Positions 19,130 through 28,324 of a stretch of 64,000 nucleotides of DNA are shown here, one piece after another. The position numbers and the translations under genes are program-made. This DNA is from PALSA-911 sp963743035 (GTDB taxonomy: Bacteria; Pseudomonadota; Alphaproteobacteria; Acetobacterales; Acetobacteraceae). Where the stretch lies: NCBI GenBank assembly GCA_963743035.1, contig CAVUOB010000002.1, positions 1 to 64,000 on the forward strand, written 5' to 3'. Position 1 is the first letter of the stretch, and every line of letters starts with the position of its first letter. The notes under the pieces were generated by a model. That model made no database searches. It had not been told where the DNA came from and was given only the letters and a program-made list of their open reading frames with translations.

Positions 19130-19920
19130 GCGGGCCGGTGGGGAACGGGCCGGTGGGGAACGGGCAGGTGGGGAACATGCTGGAGATCCGCGACGTCTCC
19201 AAGCATTTCGGCAACCTGGTCGCGGTCAACGGCGTGTCGATCTCGGTGGCCGCCGGCGAGCTGCGCGCGGTGATCGGCCCGAACGGGGCGGGCAAGACCA
19301 CGTTCTTCAACATGATCAGCGGCTTCTTTCCGCCGACCTCCGGCGAGATCGTGTTCGACGGCGAGGTGATCACCAAATTGTCGGTGACCGAGCGGGTCCA
19401 TCGCGGCATGGCGCGGACGTTTCAGATCACCGAGATCTTCCCCGAGCTCACGGTGCGCGAGAACATACGCATCGGCGTGGAGGTGGCCGCCGGGATGCGG
19501 ATGCATCTATGGGTCAGCCGCGCCGAGACGGCGCGGGTGAATGTCGAGATCGACCGCATCCTGGAGCTGACGCGGCTCGGGCCGAAGGCCGAGCGCAAGG
19601 TGGGCGAGCTCTCACACGGCGATCAGCGCGCCGCCGAGATCGCCATGGCGCTGGCCCTGAAGCCGCGCCTGCTGCTGCTGGACGAACCGACCGCCGGGAT
19701 GGGCGAGCAGGAGACCTATCAGGTCGCCGGGCTGATCCGCCGGCTGCACCGGGATTCCGGCTATACCGTGGTGCTGATCGAGCACGACATGCGCGTGGTG
19801 TTCAATCTCGCCGACCGGATCACCGTGCTGGATCAGGGCGCCATGCTGGCCGACGGCACGCCGGCGGAAATCGCTGCCAACGCGGCGGTGCAGGCCGCCT
19901 ATCTCGGAGACGCGGAATGA
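19126..19920 (+). CDS. livG: ABC transporter ATP-binding protein (LivG-like)
   Basis: 264 residues with Walker A GPNGAGKTT near residue 50, a signature-type LSHGDQRAAEIAMAL, and Walker B LLLLDEPTAGM. The N-terminus before MLEIRDVSKHF is an in-frame 15-bp tandem repeat encoding GPVGN-GPVGN-GQVGN. The alternative start ATG 19177, directly after the repeat, would give the usual family N-terminus. It overlaps livM and livF by ATGA, indicating translational coupling. Confidence 0.9.
   Translation: MSGPVGNGPVGNGQVGNMLEIRDVSKHFGNLVAVNGVSISVAAGELRAVIGPNGAGKTTFFNMISGFFPPTSGEIVFDGEVITKLSVTERVHRGMARTFQITEIFPELTVRENIRIGVEVAAGMRMHLWVSRAETARVNVEIDRILELTRLGPKAERKVGELSHGDQRAAEIAMALALKPRLLLLDEPTAGMGEQETYQVAGLIRRLHRDSGYTVVLIEHDMRVVFNLADRITVLDQGAMLADGTPAEIAANAAVQAAYLGDAE
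19132..19176 (+). repeat. 15-bp tandem repeat, three units, at the start of livG
   Basis: Three adjoining units GGGCCGGTGGGGAAC, GGGCCGGTGGGGAAC and GGGCAGGTGGGGAAC fill the space between two possible livG start codons (19126 and 19177). Confidence 0.85.
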
Positions 19921-20654
19921 GCGGCGCTGGCGGTTTCGCACTCGAGGCGACGGGGCTGAACACCTTCTACGGCAAGAGCCACATCCTGCACGACGTGGCG
20001 CTGCGCTGCGCGGAGGGCAGGATCACCACGCTGCTCGGCCGCAACGGCGCGGGCAAGACCACCACGCTGCGCAGCCTGGTCGGGCTGACGCCGCCGCGCA
20101 GCGGCACGGTAAGGATCTTCGGCCAGGACACGACGCGGATGCCCACGTTCCGGGTCGCCGCACTCGGCGTCGGCTACGTGCCGGAAGGGCGCAAGATCTT
20201 TCCGAACCTGACCGTGGACGACAATCTGCGCGTGCCGATCGAACGGCCCGGTCCCTATACCATTCCGCGCGTGTACGAGCTGTTCCCGCGCCTGGCCGAG
20301 CGCAAATCCAATCTCGGCCGCCAGCTCTCGGGCGGCGAGCAGGAGATGCTGGCGATCGCCCGCGCCCTGCTGATCAATCCGCAGCTGCTGATCCTCGACG
20401 AGCCATCCCAAGGTCTCGCGCCGCTGATCGTGCGCGAAGTATTCCGCATCATCTCGACTATGCGCGCCGAAGGGATCTCGGTGCTGCTGGTGGAGCAGAA
20501 CGTGCGCATGAGCCTGGAAATCGCCGACGACGCCTATGTCCTGGAAAACGGGCAGATGGTGTATTCCGGCACGGCGGCGGAACTGTCGCTGGACGAGGAA
20601 CGCATCCAGGCGCTGGCCGGCGCCAGCGCCGAGGAATGGAAGCTGGAAGCCTGA
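19917..20654 (+). CDS. livF: ABC transporter ATP-binding protein (LivF-like)
   Basis: 245 residues from the ATG at 19917, which overlaps the livG stop. Walker A is GRNGAGKTTT, the signature is QLSGGEQEMLAIARAL, and Walker B is LLILDEPSQGL. VGYVPEGRKIFPNLTVDDNL is characteristic of LivF. Last gene of the transporter operon; the next gene is convergent, 40 bp away. Confidence 0.92.
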   Translation: MSGAGGFALEATGLNTFYGKSHILHDVALRCAEGRITTLLGRNGAGKTTTLRSLVGLTPPRSGTVRIFGQDTTRMPTFRVAALGVGYVPEGRKIFPNLTVDDNLRVPIERPGPYTIPRVYELFPRLAERKSNLGRQLSGGEQEMLAIARALLINPQLLILDEPSQGLAPLIVREVFRIISTMRAEGISVLLVEQNVRMSLEIADDAYVLENGQMVYSGTAAELSLDEERIQALAGASAEEWKLEA

Positions 20655-20694
20655 GGACGCAGCCCCCGCCGTCCCGACAACCTGCCGGCAGACC

Positions 20695-22563
20695 TCAGCC
20701 CGGCGCCGCGTCGAAAACATAGGGTTCCAGGGATTCCTGGGCGGCGATGCGCAAAGCGTGCCATTTTTGCGGGCCGCCGTAATAGGCCAGGCTGCCGGGT
20801 TCGGCGGACCCGTCTCCGTTGTAATAGGACAGGCAGTCGCGCAGGGGGCGGGTGGTCATGTCGGCTTCGCGGCAGTGCTGCGCATAGGCGTTCTCCGGAT
20901 CCTTGCGGATGTCGACGATGGCGGCGCCGCGTGCGCGCAATGTCTGCAGCATCCAGACGACGTAGTCGGTATGGCCCTCGATCCCGCGGGTGAAATTGAA
21001 CTGTCCGCCGCCGCCTTGCGGGCCCGACAATATGAACAGATTGGGAAATCCGTGGCTGTGCAGGCCGAGGAAGGTCCGCACGCCTTCCGATGCCCATTTC
21101 TGTCGCAGGGTTTGCCCGCCGCGACCGGTGATCATGTTGAAGGTCGATGTCGCCATCCATTGAAAGCCGGTGGCGTAGATCAGCACGTCGAGAGGATATT
21201 CCACGCCATCGTGAACCACGCCCCGGGCGTTGATCCGGCTGACGCCGAGCGGGGCCGTGTCGACGAGCGTCACGTGGGGCTGGTTGAACGTCGGCAGGTA
21301 TTCGTCATGGAAGGTCGGGCGCTTGCAGCCATAGGGATAATAGGGTTTCAGCGCCTCGGCGGTTTTCGGATCCTCGACGATGGCGTCGATCCGGGCGCGG
21401 ATCTGTTCCATGATCCGGAAATTGGCGTTGAGCTGCTTCTGGATCAGCTCTTCCGGTGACAGCTCCCGTTCATACTGCCTGCGCGGCTTGAAATCGGTGA
21501 TCTTGCCCGAGAGAAAATCGTCGTTGCCCTTGAGCGCGGTCCGCCCGGATGAAATCATCGCGAGCCTTTCCCGCCTGGCCCGCGCCCAGCCGGGCTCTTG
21601 CGACCAGGCTTCGATCTCCTCCGGTGTCGTCGCGCGCTGGTCGCGCACGTCGATGGTGGAAGGGGTCCGCTGAAAGACGTGGAGCTGCTTTACGATCTTG
21701 GCGATTTCCGGCACGACCTGCACGGCGGTCGCGCCCGTGCCGATGATGCCGACGCGCTTGCCTTCGAGGTCCACGGTGTAGTCCCACCTGGAGGTATGGA
21801 AGGCCTTGCCTTCGAAGCTCTCCATGCCTTCGATCCGGGCCAGCTTCGGCGTCGTCAGGATGCCGTTGGCCAGCACGACGTAGCGCGCGCGCATGCTGTC
21901 GCCGCGGTCGGTGCGGACCGTCCAGCGGCCGGTGGCCTCGTCCCACATCGTCTGTTCCACCGTCGTGTGGAACAGGCAGCGGTCATAGAAGCCCGTCCTT
22001 TCCGCCAGGGTCTGGCAGTATTCGAGGATCTCGAAACCGGAGGCGAATTTCATCGTCGGGAAATATCCCATCTCCTCCAGCAGCGGCAGATAGCTGTAGG
22101 ACTCGACGTCGCAGGCGATGCCGGGATAGCGGTTCCAGTACCAGGTGCCGCCGACATCGCCGCCCTTCTCGCAGAAGCGGACATCGTGAAACCCGGCCGC
22201 GCGCAGCTTGTACCACAGCAGCAGGCCGGCGAAGCCGGCGCCGATGACGAGGATTTCGCACTCGTCGTTCAGGGGCTCCCGTTCGACCGGGGGCGCCGAA
22301 TAGACATCCTCGAGGTATTTGGCGAACTCGCCTTCCATGGCGATGTAGTCGGCCGCGCCGCGCCTCGCTTCCTTGAAGGCGCGATATCTGGCCTGTTCCT
22401 CGGCATTGAACGCGGCACCGGGCGGCGGCGGGGGGAGCGTCTTCAGCGCCTGGTCCTGAATGGGCGAATAGCCCTTGCCGGCGATCTTCTCGGTTGCCTT
22501 CGCGGCCCGGGTGTTGAAGATCTTGAAGCCCGTGGCTTCGTCGGTTCGGATCGGCAGCGTCAT
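20695..22563 (-). CDS. Baeyer-Villiger-type flavin monooxygenase
   Basis: 622 residues. The FAD-binding motif GAGFAG is at 108-113, the Baeyer-Villiger fingerprint FEGKAFHTSRW at 250-260, and the second (NADPH) Rossmann motif GTGATA at 275-280. These three together define type I BVMOs, which insert oxygen next to a ketone to give an ester or lactone. The N-terminal ~100 residues before the flavin fold are an extension seen in the cycloalkanone/steroid monooxygenase subgroup. It lies 64 bp downstream of the disrupted dioxygenase gene on the same strand. Substrate unknown; a cyclic or terpenoid ketone is plausible. Confidence 0.88.
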   Translation of the reverse strand: MTLPIRTDEATGFKIFNTRAAKATEKIAGKGYSPIQDQALKTLPPPPPGAAFNAEEQARYRAFKEARRGAADYIAMEGEFAKYLEDVYSAPPVEREPLNDECEILVIGAGFAGLLLWYKLRAAGFHDVRFCEKGGDVGGTWYWNRYPGIACDVESYSYLPLLEEMGYFPTMKFASGFEILEYCQTLAERTGFYDRCLFHTTVEQTMWDEATGRWTVRTDRGDSMRARYVVLANGILTTPKLARIEGMESFEGKAFHTSRWDYTVDLEGKRVGIIGTGATAVQVVPEIAKIVKQLHVFQRTPSTIDVRDQRATTPEEIEAWSQEPGWARARRERLAMISSGRTALKGNDDFLSGKITDFKPRRQYERELSPEELIQKQLNANFRIMEQIRARIDAIVEDPKTAEALKPYYPYGCKRPTFHDEYLPTFNQPHVTLVDTAPLGVSRINARGVVHDGVEYPLDVLIYATGFQWMATSTFNMITGRGGQTLRQKWASEGVRTFLGLHSHGFPNLFILSGPQGGGGQFNFTRGIEGHTDYVVWMLQTLRARGAAIVDIRKDPENAYAQHCREADMTTRPLRDCLSYYNGDGSAEPGSLAYYGGPQKWHALRIAAQESLEPYVFDAAPG

Positions 22564-23480
22564 CTTGAATGCCTTATGTCGCAGGAAAACACGTCACCTT
22601 CATTCCCCGGGCAGGGGGCCTGCGCCGCTACATCTCCGCCTTCTGCGCCACGAAGATCGATCCGTACCCCAGCCTGGACCAGTCGGGCGGCACCGGGCAG
22701 GGGGTCGGGTCCAGATGCGCCACGCAAGCGGGAGACCCGCGTACGATCTTCCCGGTATGCGACGTCGGCGTCGGCGCCGGCATCCATGCGAAGGCGTCCG
22801 CCGAACTGTAGACGAACAGCGCCACCGGACGCATCCGTGCGGTCGTATTGGCGCGGGAAGCGTGCAGCGTGCGGCAGTTGATGGCGATGACCGTTCCCGC
22901 CGGGCCTACCAGGTCCACGGCAGCTGATTGGTCCACCGTCGCCATGTCGGTGTCGCGCACGGTGCCGGTCCAGGCGCCCTGGTCGTCACGATGCACGAAG
23001 ATCGGCCCGTTCTGGGTGCAGGGAAGGCAGGTCAGCGGCCCCTGCTCCGCCAGCACGTCGGTCAGATACACCCCCAGCGTGACGGGGCTGTAGTTGGTAT
23101 GCGGCCAGGCCGGGATGTCCTGGTGCCATTGCACGATCTCTCCCGTGCCGGGCCATTTGTAGTTCAGCTTGCTGGAGTGGAATTTGACGTCCGGCCCCAC
23201 CAGATCGGCGGCGATATCGGCCAGGATCGACGCCGAGGCGAAGCGCCAGAAATCCGGGTGCCGGTCCACCAGCGCGCGCAGGCGGCGCACATGCGGGTGA
23301 TCCGCGGAATGGCCGGGCCCGAGATCGAACGCCTCGTTCGACACGGCATGCCCCCGGCTTTCGTCGATGAACGCATCCGACAGCGCGTTCAGGCGCCGCA
23401 GCCAGGCGTCGGGGATCAGGCCCTCTACCGCCAGAAACCCGGTCTCGAAATAGGCCTCGCGCTGTGCCGGGGTCAGGACC

Positions 23481-24804
23481 CATAGGCGCGAATCTAAGGC
23501 TTGCGTCGGCTCGATTGAGGGTGATTCGTAAGGTGAATGGAAGCCTCCCTTGAAGACGGCCAATGGTCGTCGATTGTCTCGCGTCTGAGCGAAGTTGCCG
23601 ACCTGGAGACGACCGCGCGCTCATTCGGTGCCTTGCAGCGGGTGCGAAAGGTGCGCCGTGCGGAGGACCTTCTTCGCTTGGCGTTGATGTATGGACCCGG
23701 CCATTTGTCGTTGCGCACGACGGCGGCGATGGCCGGCGATGGGGCGATCGTGGCGCTGAGCGACAAGGGTGTGCTCGGGCGTTTGCGCAAGATGGGCGAC
23801 TGGCTGGAGCATCTGTTGCAGCGTCTGCTGGAGCAGCGGCGAGGCCTGGCCTGCGGCGAAGCGGCGCTGAACCTGGCGCTGGTGGATGGCTCGGTGGTTT
23901 GCGCGCCGGGCAGCACCGGTAGCGACTGGCGGCTGCATGCCCGCTTTGATCCCGGGCGGGGCTGCTTTGCCGACCTGGTTCTCACCCAAGGCAAGCTCGC
24001 CGAACGGGTGGACCGGACGCAGATCCAAGCCGGTCAAACCGTGATCCAGGACCGCGGCTATGCGCGGGTGCGCGACTTCTCGGCGGTGCTGGCGGCCAAG
24101 GCCGACTTCATCACCCGGATTGGCTGGAACGCCTTGCGACTGCTCGACGCGACGGGGCAGCGCATCGACCTGTTGCAGCTTCTACCGCAATCCTCCGGCG
24201 TGGCCGAGCATCCGGTCTACCTCAAAGGCGTGGACGCCCCGCTGCGGCTGGTGATCCAGGCCATGCCGGCCGAACACGCCGAGCGGCAGCGCAAGCGGAT
24301 GGCCCGCAAGGCGGGCAAGAGCGGCCACAAGCTCGACGCACGCACCACCACGGCCGCCGGCTATCTGATCCTGGCGACCTCGCTATCGGTCCAGACCCAG
24401 CCGGCGGAGCGCATCATCGAGATGTATCGCAACCGCTGGCAGATCGAGCTTGGTTTCAAGCGGCTCAAGACGCTGGGCGGCCTGGACAGGCTGCCGGCGA
24501 TGGACCCCGCGCTGGCGCGGACCTGGCTGCTGGCCCAACTGATCGTCGCTGTATTGACCGACGAAATCGCCAGCGAGATTGTCGGTTTCCCCCCCTAAGC
24601 CGGCCGCTGTCCGCTGCCGGCGAATGTCCATCTGGCGCGCCTGGCAGATCGCCCATCGCACCCTCGTCAGGGCCATATTGCCAACCCCAAGAAAGCGAAC
24701 CAGGCAGGCCACCAACGCCATGCGCCACACACTGGCCGAGGCGCCAAGGCAGAGAACCCTACAATGCGCAGACCTGAGAATAACCCGGTAAGTTCGCGCT
24801 TATG
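23481..24804 (+). mobile_element. IS4-family insertion sequence, copy 1
   Basis: A 1324-bp element with terminal inverted repeats CATAGGCGCGAA at the left and CATAAGCGCGAA (complement) at the right. It is flanked by an exact 11-bp duplication GGGTCAGGACC (23470-23480 and 24805-24815). It is inserted in the dioxygenase gene in the opposite orientation. It differs from copy 2 at 35349-36672 by a single base that I can find (CCGGCGG against CTGGCGG, near 24401), so the spread is recent. Confidence 0.95.
23537..24791 (+). CDS. IS4-family transposase, +1 frameshift near the C-terminus
   Basis: The first 353 residues (23537-24598) contain the DDE residues in LVDGSVVCAPGST and QDRGYARVRDF, and a perfect IS4 YREK signature (YRNRWQIELGFKRLK, spacing Y-2-R-3-E-6-K). 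At 24588-24597 a run of seven C followed by TAA ends the frame. Shifting +1 there continues as KPAAVRCRRMSIWRAWQIAHRT and 40 more residues to TAA at 24791, which looks like the normal IS4 C-terminus. Copy 2 has the identical C7-TAA. It may be a programmed +1 shift, slippage at the C run, or a defect that does not matter for transposition. Confidence 0.88.
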
Positions 24805-24861
24805 GGGTCAGGACCCCTGGCGTGTGCTCCCGGATGGCGTCCGGTGTCATGGTGTTTCTTC

Positions 24862-24900
24862 CCGTCTTGTCTGGCCGTCTTGCCTGGCCGTCTTGCCTTG
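24862..24900 (+). repeat. 13-bp tandem repeat, three units, upstream of the dioxygenase gene
   Basis: Units CCGTCTTGTCTGG, CCGTCTTGCCTGG and CCGTCTTGCCTTG start 12 bp upstream of the dioxygenase start codon (24850), in the divergent intergenic region (24851-25111) that also serves the deazaflavin-family gene. I see nothing else in that interval. Confidence 0.8.
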
Positions 24901-25111
24901 ACGCGACTGTACGGGGAGGCAGGCCGGGGCACAACACGGCCACGCCAGGGCCGTCAGATCATGCTACGATCGGCCGATGAGGCTGCGCCGGGACACCCTT
25001 GCCGAACCCGCGATTGCAGGGAAGACTTGCCACCAAGAGAGAAGGGGCCCGTCCACACTGACGGCAACCCCATCCGTCGCGTTTCCCCCACGACCCAACA
25101 GGAGAGCAGGA

Positions 25112-25573
25112 ATGTCTGAAGCCAAACTCGCTCCGAACCTACCCGACTGGATGCAGCAGCATGCCAAACGCTATCTCTCGAGCGGCGGCACGGATGGGCA
25201 TATGTACACCGTCACTCCGCCCGGCTACTCGGAGATGACGGTTCCGTCGCTGCTGCTGACCACGACGGGCCGGAAGTCCGGCGAGAAATACATGTTCCCG
25301 CTGTTCTACGGGAAGACCGGCAACAGCTACATCGTGGTGGCATCGAAAGGCGGCGCGCCCGAGCATCCCGGCTGGTACAAGAATATCCTCGCCAACCCGG
25401 AGGTCGAGGTGCAGGCCGGAACCACCCGGACGAAAGCGCGGGCGAGGACCGCGACGGGCGAGGAGCGCGCGCGGCTGTGGCAGGAATCGCTCAAATTCTG
25501 GCCGCCCTACGCGGATTACGCCAAGAAGACGGACCGCGAGATCCCGGTGGTCGTCCTCGATCCGGTCAGCTAG
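25112..25573 (+). CDS. Deazaflavin (F420)-dependent nitroreductase-family protein
   Basis: 153 residues; ATG 25112 follows AGGAGAGCAGGA. The motifs LLLTTTGRKSGEKYMFPLFY and EHPGWYKNILANPEVEVQ are hallmarks of the Ddn/Rv3547 family, split-barrel enzymes that use the deazaflavin F420H2 (rarely heme or fatty acid ligands). The protein is compact with no signal peptide. It is divergent from the dioxygenase-BVMO pair and convergent with the ThDP enzyme gene. Together with fbiC at 48.5 kb it supports F420 use in this organism. The natural substrate is unknown. Confidence 0.85.
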   Translation: MSEAKLAPNLPDWMQQHAKRYLSSGGTDGHMYTVTPPGYSEMTVPSLLLTTTGRKSGEKYMFPLFYGKTGNSYIVVASKGGAPEHPGWYKNILANPEVEVQAGTTRTKARARTATGEERARLWQESLKFWPPYADYAKKTDREIPVVVLDPVS

Positions 25574-25582
25574 CAGCCAGAT

Positions 25583-25617
25583 CCCCGGAGGTCGCTTCAA
25601 CCGGGCGACCGCCGGGG
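25583..25617. terminator. Bidirectional hairpin terminator
   Basis: CCCCGGAGGTCGC pairs with GCGACCGCCGGGG (12 of 13) across a short loop, between the convergent ends at 25573 and 25627. Confidence 0.7.
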
Positions 25618-25626
25618 CGGTTGGTT

Positions 25627-27303
25627 TCACACCGGCTTGTAGCTGCGGTCGATTTCGACGTCGATCAGAACTGGGCCTTCGGCGGCCAGGCCCTTGGCGA
25701 GGTGGTCGCGCACCTCGTCCAGGGTGTAGGCCTTGTAGGCGGTCATTCCCATGCCCTTGGCGACGCTGAGGAAATCCACGCGCGGTTCGGTGATATCCAT
25801 CGCCACGTAGGTGTCGGTTTGCGCCGCCAGGCCCTTCATGGCGTTGGTCCGCTGCTTGAGGATCCGGTACGAGGAATTGTTGAGGATGACGTAGACGATG
25901 TGCAGCTTCTCGTGCGCCGCGGTCCACAGGCCCTGGATCGTGTACATCGCCGAGCCGTCGCCGATCAGCGCCACCACCGGGCGGTCCGGCAGCGCCAGGG
26001 CCGCGCCCACGGCGGCGGGCAGGCCCCAGCCGATGCCGCCGCCCTTCAGGCCGAAGAAGGCCTGCGGGTCGGCGGTGCGCAGCAGCCGGCGCAGGCCGGC
26101 GCCGGAGGAGATCGTTTCATCGATGATGACCGCGTTGTCGGGCAGCGCGTCGCCGATGGTGCGCATCAGCGCCAAGGGCTGGATCGGGTTCTTGTCGGCG
26201 GCGGCGTCCGCCATGGTCCGCAGATGCGCCAGGCTGGCGGTGCTTTCCTTGCGCGCGTGCTCCCCCCTTGTGGCCGCGCGCTCGGCCTGGGCCTTGGTCA
26301 TCTTCGCCTTCAGCCCGGCGGTGAGTTCCGGCAGCGTGGCGACGGGGTCGCCGAAGATGCCGACGGTCACGGGGTAGTTCTTGCCGATCTCCCACGGGTT
26401 GGTGTCCAGGTGGACCACCTGCATGCCTTCCGGCAGCGGCTCGACATCGCTCGGCACCGACAGGGTGAACACGTCGGCGCCGATGGAGACCAGCAGGTCG
26501 TGGCTTTGCATCGCCGCGTGCACGGAGGCGCCGAGCCGGGTCAGCGCGCCGCGGTACAGCGGATGGGTGGAGGGGAAGTTGGAGCGGCTGGCCACCGTCT
26601 CGTCGAACACCGGCGCGCCCAGCGCCTCGGCGAGGGCGATGATTTCGGTGAACGAGCCGCTTTGCGCGATCGCGTCGCCGACCACCAGCACCGGGCTTTC
26701 CGCTTTGGCCATCAGCGCGGCCGCCGCGGCGATGTGGGACGCGTCGCCGCGGATGGCGGTGCCGACGCGCGACGGCGCGCCGAGATCGACCTCGCCCTCC
26801 GCGTTCAGGATGTCGCCGGGCAGGGACAGGAAGACCGGGCCCATCGGATGCGCCAGCGCGGTCTTGGCGGCGCGGTGGATCATCTGCGGCAGGTCGGCGA
26901 GGTTGCGCACCTCGGCGGACCATTTCACCAGCGGGCGGGCGATTTCCGGCAGTTCCGCCCAGAGCAGCGGCTCCTTCAGGGCGAAATCCTGCGGGTGCTG
27001 GCCGGCGGTGACGATGATCGGCGAATTGGCCTTCATGGCGTCGTACAGCATGCCCATGGCGTTGCCGAGGCCGGGTGCTACATGCAGGTTGCAGAAGGCC
27101 AGCCGGTTGCCGGCCTGGGCGTAGCCGTCGGCCATCGCCATGACGGCGACCTCGGCCAGGCCCAGCACGTAATGGATGTCGTGCTCGCCGGCCATCTGGT
27201 CCATCAGCGGCAGTTCGGTGGTGCCGGGATTGCCGAACATATGCGTGATGCCTTCCTGCTTCAGCAGTGCCAGCAACGCGGCCCTCCCGGTCATGTATGG
27301 CAT
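25627..27303 (-). CDS. ThDP-dependent enzyme (acetolactate synthase / benzoylformate decarboxylase-like)
   Basis: 558 residues; ATG 27303 follows AAAGGGGG. The N-terminal PYR domain carries the activating glutamate (VLGLAEVAVMAMADGYAQA). The C-terminal ThDP/Mg motif is GDGSAMYTIQGLWTAAHEKL ending in LNNSSY. The spacing and GGGIGWGLPAAVGAALA fit 2-oxoacid decarboxylases of the benzoylformate or oxalyl type rather than biosynthetic acetolactate synthase, and no small regulatory subunit is nearby. The upstream neighbour on the same strand is a creatininase-family gene 69 bp away. Substrate not assignable from sequence alone. Confidence 0.85.
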   Translation of the reverse strand: MPYMTGRAALLALLKQEGITHMFGNPGTTELPLMDQMAGEHDIHYVLGLAEVAVMAMADGYAQAGNRLAFCNLHVAPGLGNAMGMLYDAMKANSPIIVTAGQHPQDFALKEPLLWAELPEIARPLVKWSAEVRNLADLPQMIHRAAKTALAHPMGPVFLSLPGDILNAEGEVDLGAPSRVGTAIRGDASHIAAAAALMAKAESPVLVVGDAIAQSGSFTEIIALAEALGAPVFDETVASRSNFPSTHPLYRGALTRLGASVHAAMQSHDLLVSIGADVFTLSVPSDVEPLPEGMQVVHLDTNPWEIGKNYPVTVGIFGDPVATLPELTAGLKAKMTKAQAERAATRGEHARKESTASLAHLRTMADAAADKNPIQPLALMRTIGDALPDNAVIIDETISSGAGLRRLLRTADPQAFFGLKGGGIGWGLPAAVGAALALPDRPVVALIGDGSAMYTIQGLWTAAHEKLHIVYVILNNSSYRILKQRTNAMKGLAAQTDTYVAMDITEPRVDFLSVAKGMGMTAYKAYTLDEVRDHLAKGLAAEGPVLIDVEIDRSYKPV

Positions 27304-27372
27304 TCTTTTCCCCCTTTATGGCCGCGATGTTTTCGACCTAGCGTACTCGTGCGTGTCCGAGAAGCGCGTGAC

Positions 27373-28173
27373 CTATTCGAGCCGGGCCGAGACCAGCGTC
27401 AGCTGCCAGAGGTCGGGGTGGCATAATTTTTCCGCGAGCGTTTGGCTGATCGCGTCGAACAGGCGATGGCCCTTGTCCGGCGTGGCCGCTTCCGGGTGGC
27501 CGATCACGCCGGAGGCGGAGCGGGCGCCGATGCTGCGCCACAGATACACGCCGCCGCCGACGAGGTCGGCGACATCCGCGCCGCGATTGGCCCTGGCCAG
27601 GGGGATGCGGTCGTTTGCAACCAGTTCCGGCCGCACCGCCATCATCATCGATGTCTCGGCCTCGCAGGCATGCGACAGCCCGGCCTGGGTTTCCAGGATG
27701 GCGCCGATCGCCTCGGCCGCGGCATACCAGTAGGTGAACTGCACGATCGGGATGCCGAGCTTGGGCGTCAGCTCGTCGGTGATGCAGCGCAGCCCGTTCT
27801 CGTTGCCGCCATGCCCGTTCAGCAGCACGATGCGGCGGAAGCCGTGGCGGTGGACGGCGCGCACCACGCCCTCCACCAGGGCGGTGAAGGCCGGCAGGTC
27901 GAGCGACACGGTGCCGCCGAAGCTCATGTGGTGTTCGGAGATGCCGGTCCACAGCACCGGCAGCACCAGCACGGGCTGGCCGCGCTCGGCGATCGCGCGC
28001 GCGGTGCGCAAGGCCACCGTTTCGCCCAGCACCGAGTCTACCTCCACCGGCAGATGCGGGCCGTGCTGTTCCAGCGACCCGATCGGCACGATCACCATCG
28101 CGTCCTGCCTGGCCCGCTCGCGAAGCTGGTCGGCACGCAGCCTGCGCCATTCGATCTCGACGGGTTCGGCCAT
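27373..28173 (-). CDS. Creatininase-family amidohydrolase
   Basis: 266 residues from ATG 28173, preceded by CAGGGA. It shows the metal-binding signatures GSLEQHGPHLPVEVDS and LLNGHGGNENGL, and a later acidic/His cluster SHACEAETSMMM. Family members hydrolyse cyclic or small amides (creatinine, formamidopyrimidine, mycofactocin precursor peptides). It is probably cotranscribed with the ThDP enzyme downstream. No mycofactocin genes are visible, so I leave the role open. Confidence 0.85.
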   Translation of the reverse strand: MAEPVEIEWRRLRADQLRERARQDAMVIVPIGSLEQHGPHLPVEVDSVLGETVALRTARAIAERGQPVLVLPVLWTGISEHHMSFGGTVSLDLPAFTALVEGVVRAVHRHGFRRIVLLNGHGGNENGLRCITDELTPKLGIPIVQFTYWYAAAEAIGAILETQAGLSHACEAETSMMMAVRPELVANDRIPLARANRGADVADLVGGGVYLWRSIGARSASGVIGHPEAATPDKGHRLFDAISQTLAEKLCHPDLWQLTLVSARLE

Positions 28174-28258
28174 GATTTTTCCCTGCGCCTGGAGTGCTGT
28201 TCCCAGCATTGCAGCCGGGGGGCGGTTTGGGGAGGGGGCTTTGTGGGTGGGGGCAATG

Positions 28259-28300
28259 CCGCTACCAATGGGCCGCTACCAATGGGCCGCTACCAATGGG
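28259..28300 (+). repeat. 14-bp tandem repeat, three perfect units
   Basis: CCGCTACCAATGGG repeated three times, ending 24 bp upstream of the homoserine-dehydrogenase-like start codon. It lies in a divergent promoter region, so copy-number change could alter spacing of regulatory sites. Confidence 0.85.
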
Positions 28301-28324
28301 CCGAAGAAATGGGGGAGGGCCGAG

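Larger units (their letters stand above)
22628..24850 (-). pseudogene. Phytanoyl-CoA dioxygenase-family gene split by IS4 element
   Basis: The gene starts at ATG 24850 (MTPDAIREHTPGVLT), is interrupted by the 1324-bp IS at 23481-24804, and resumes as PAQREAYFETGFLAVEGLIP, ending at 22628. Removing the IS and one 11-bp target copy restores one frame of about 300 residues. The Fe(II)/2-oxoglutarate fold is visible: WHQDIPAWPH supplies the H-x-D pair, and a later TLHASRANTT supplies the distal histidine. The remaining ORF reads out of IS sequence and lacks the first 16 codons, so a shortened product is conceivable. It is upstream of the BVMO gene, probably the same operon, whose expression may now depend on the IS. 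Confidence 0.88.

Noticed and set aside
19509..20654. livF starting upstream at 19509
   Set aside because: That part overlaps livG in another frame; the ATG at 19917 with the ATGA overlap and a normal LivF N-terminus is preferred.
27373..28173. MftE-type creatininase indicating a mycofactocin cluster
   Set aside because: No mycofactocin precursor peptide, radical-SAM maturase or chaperone gene is seen within the window.
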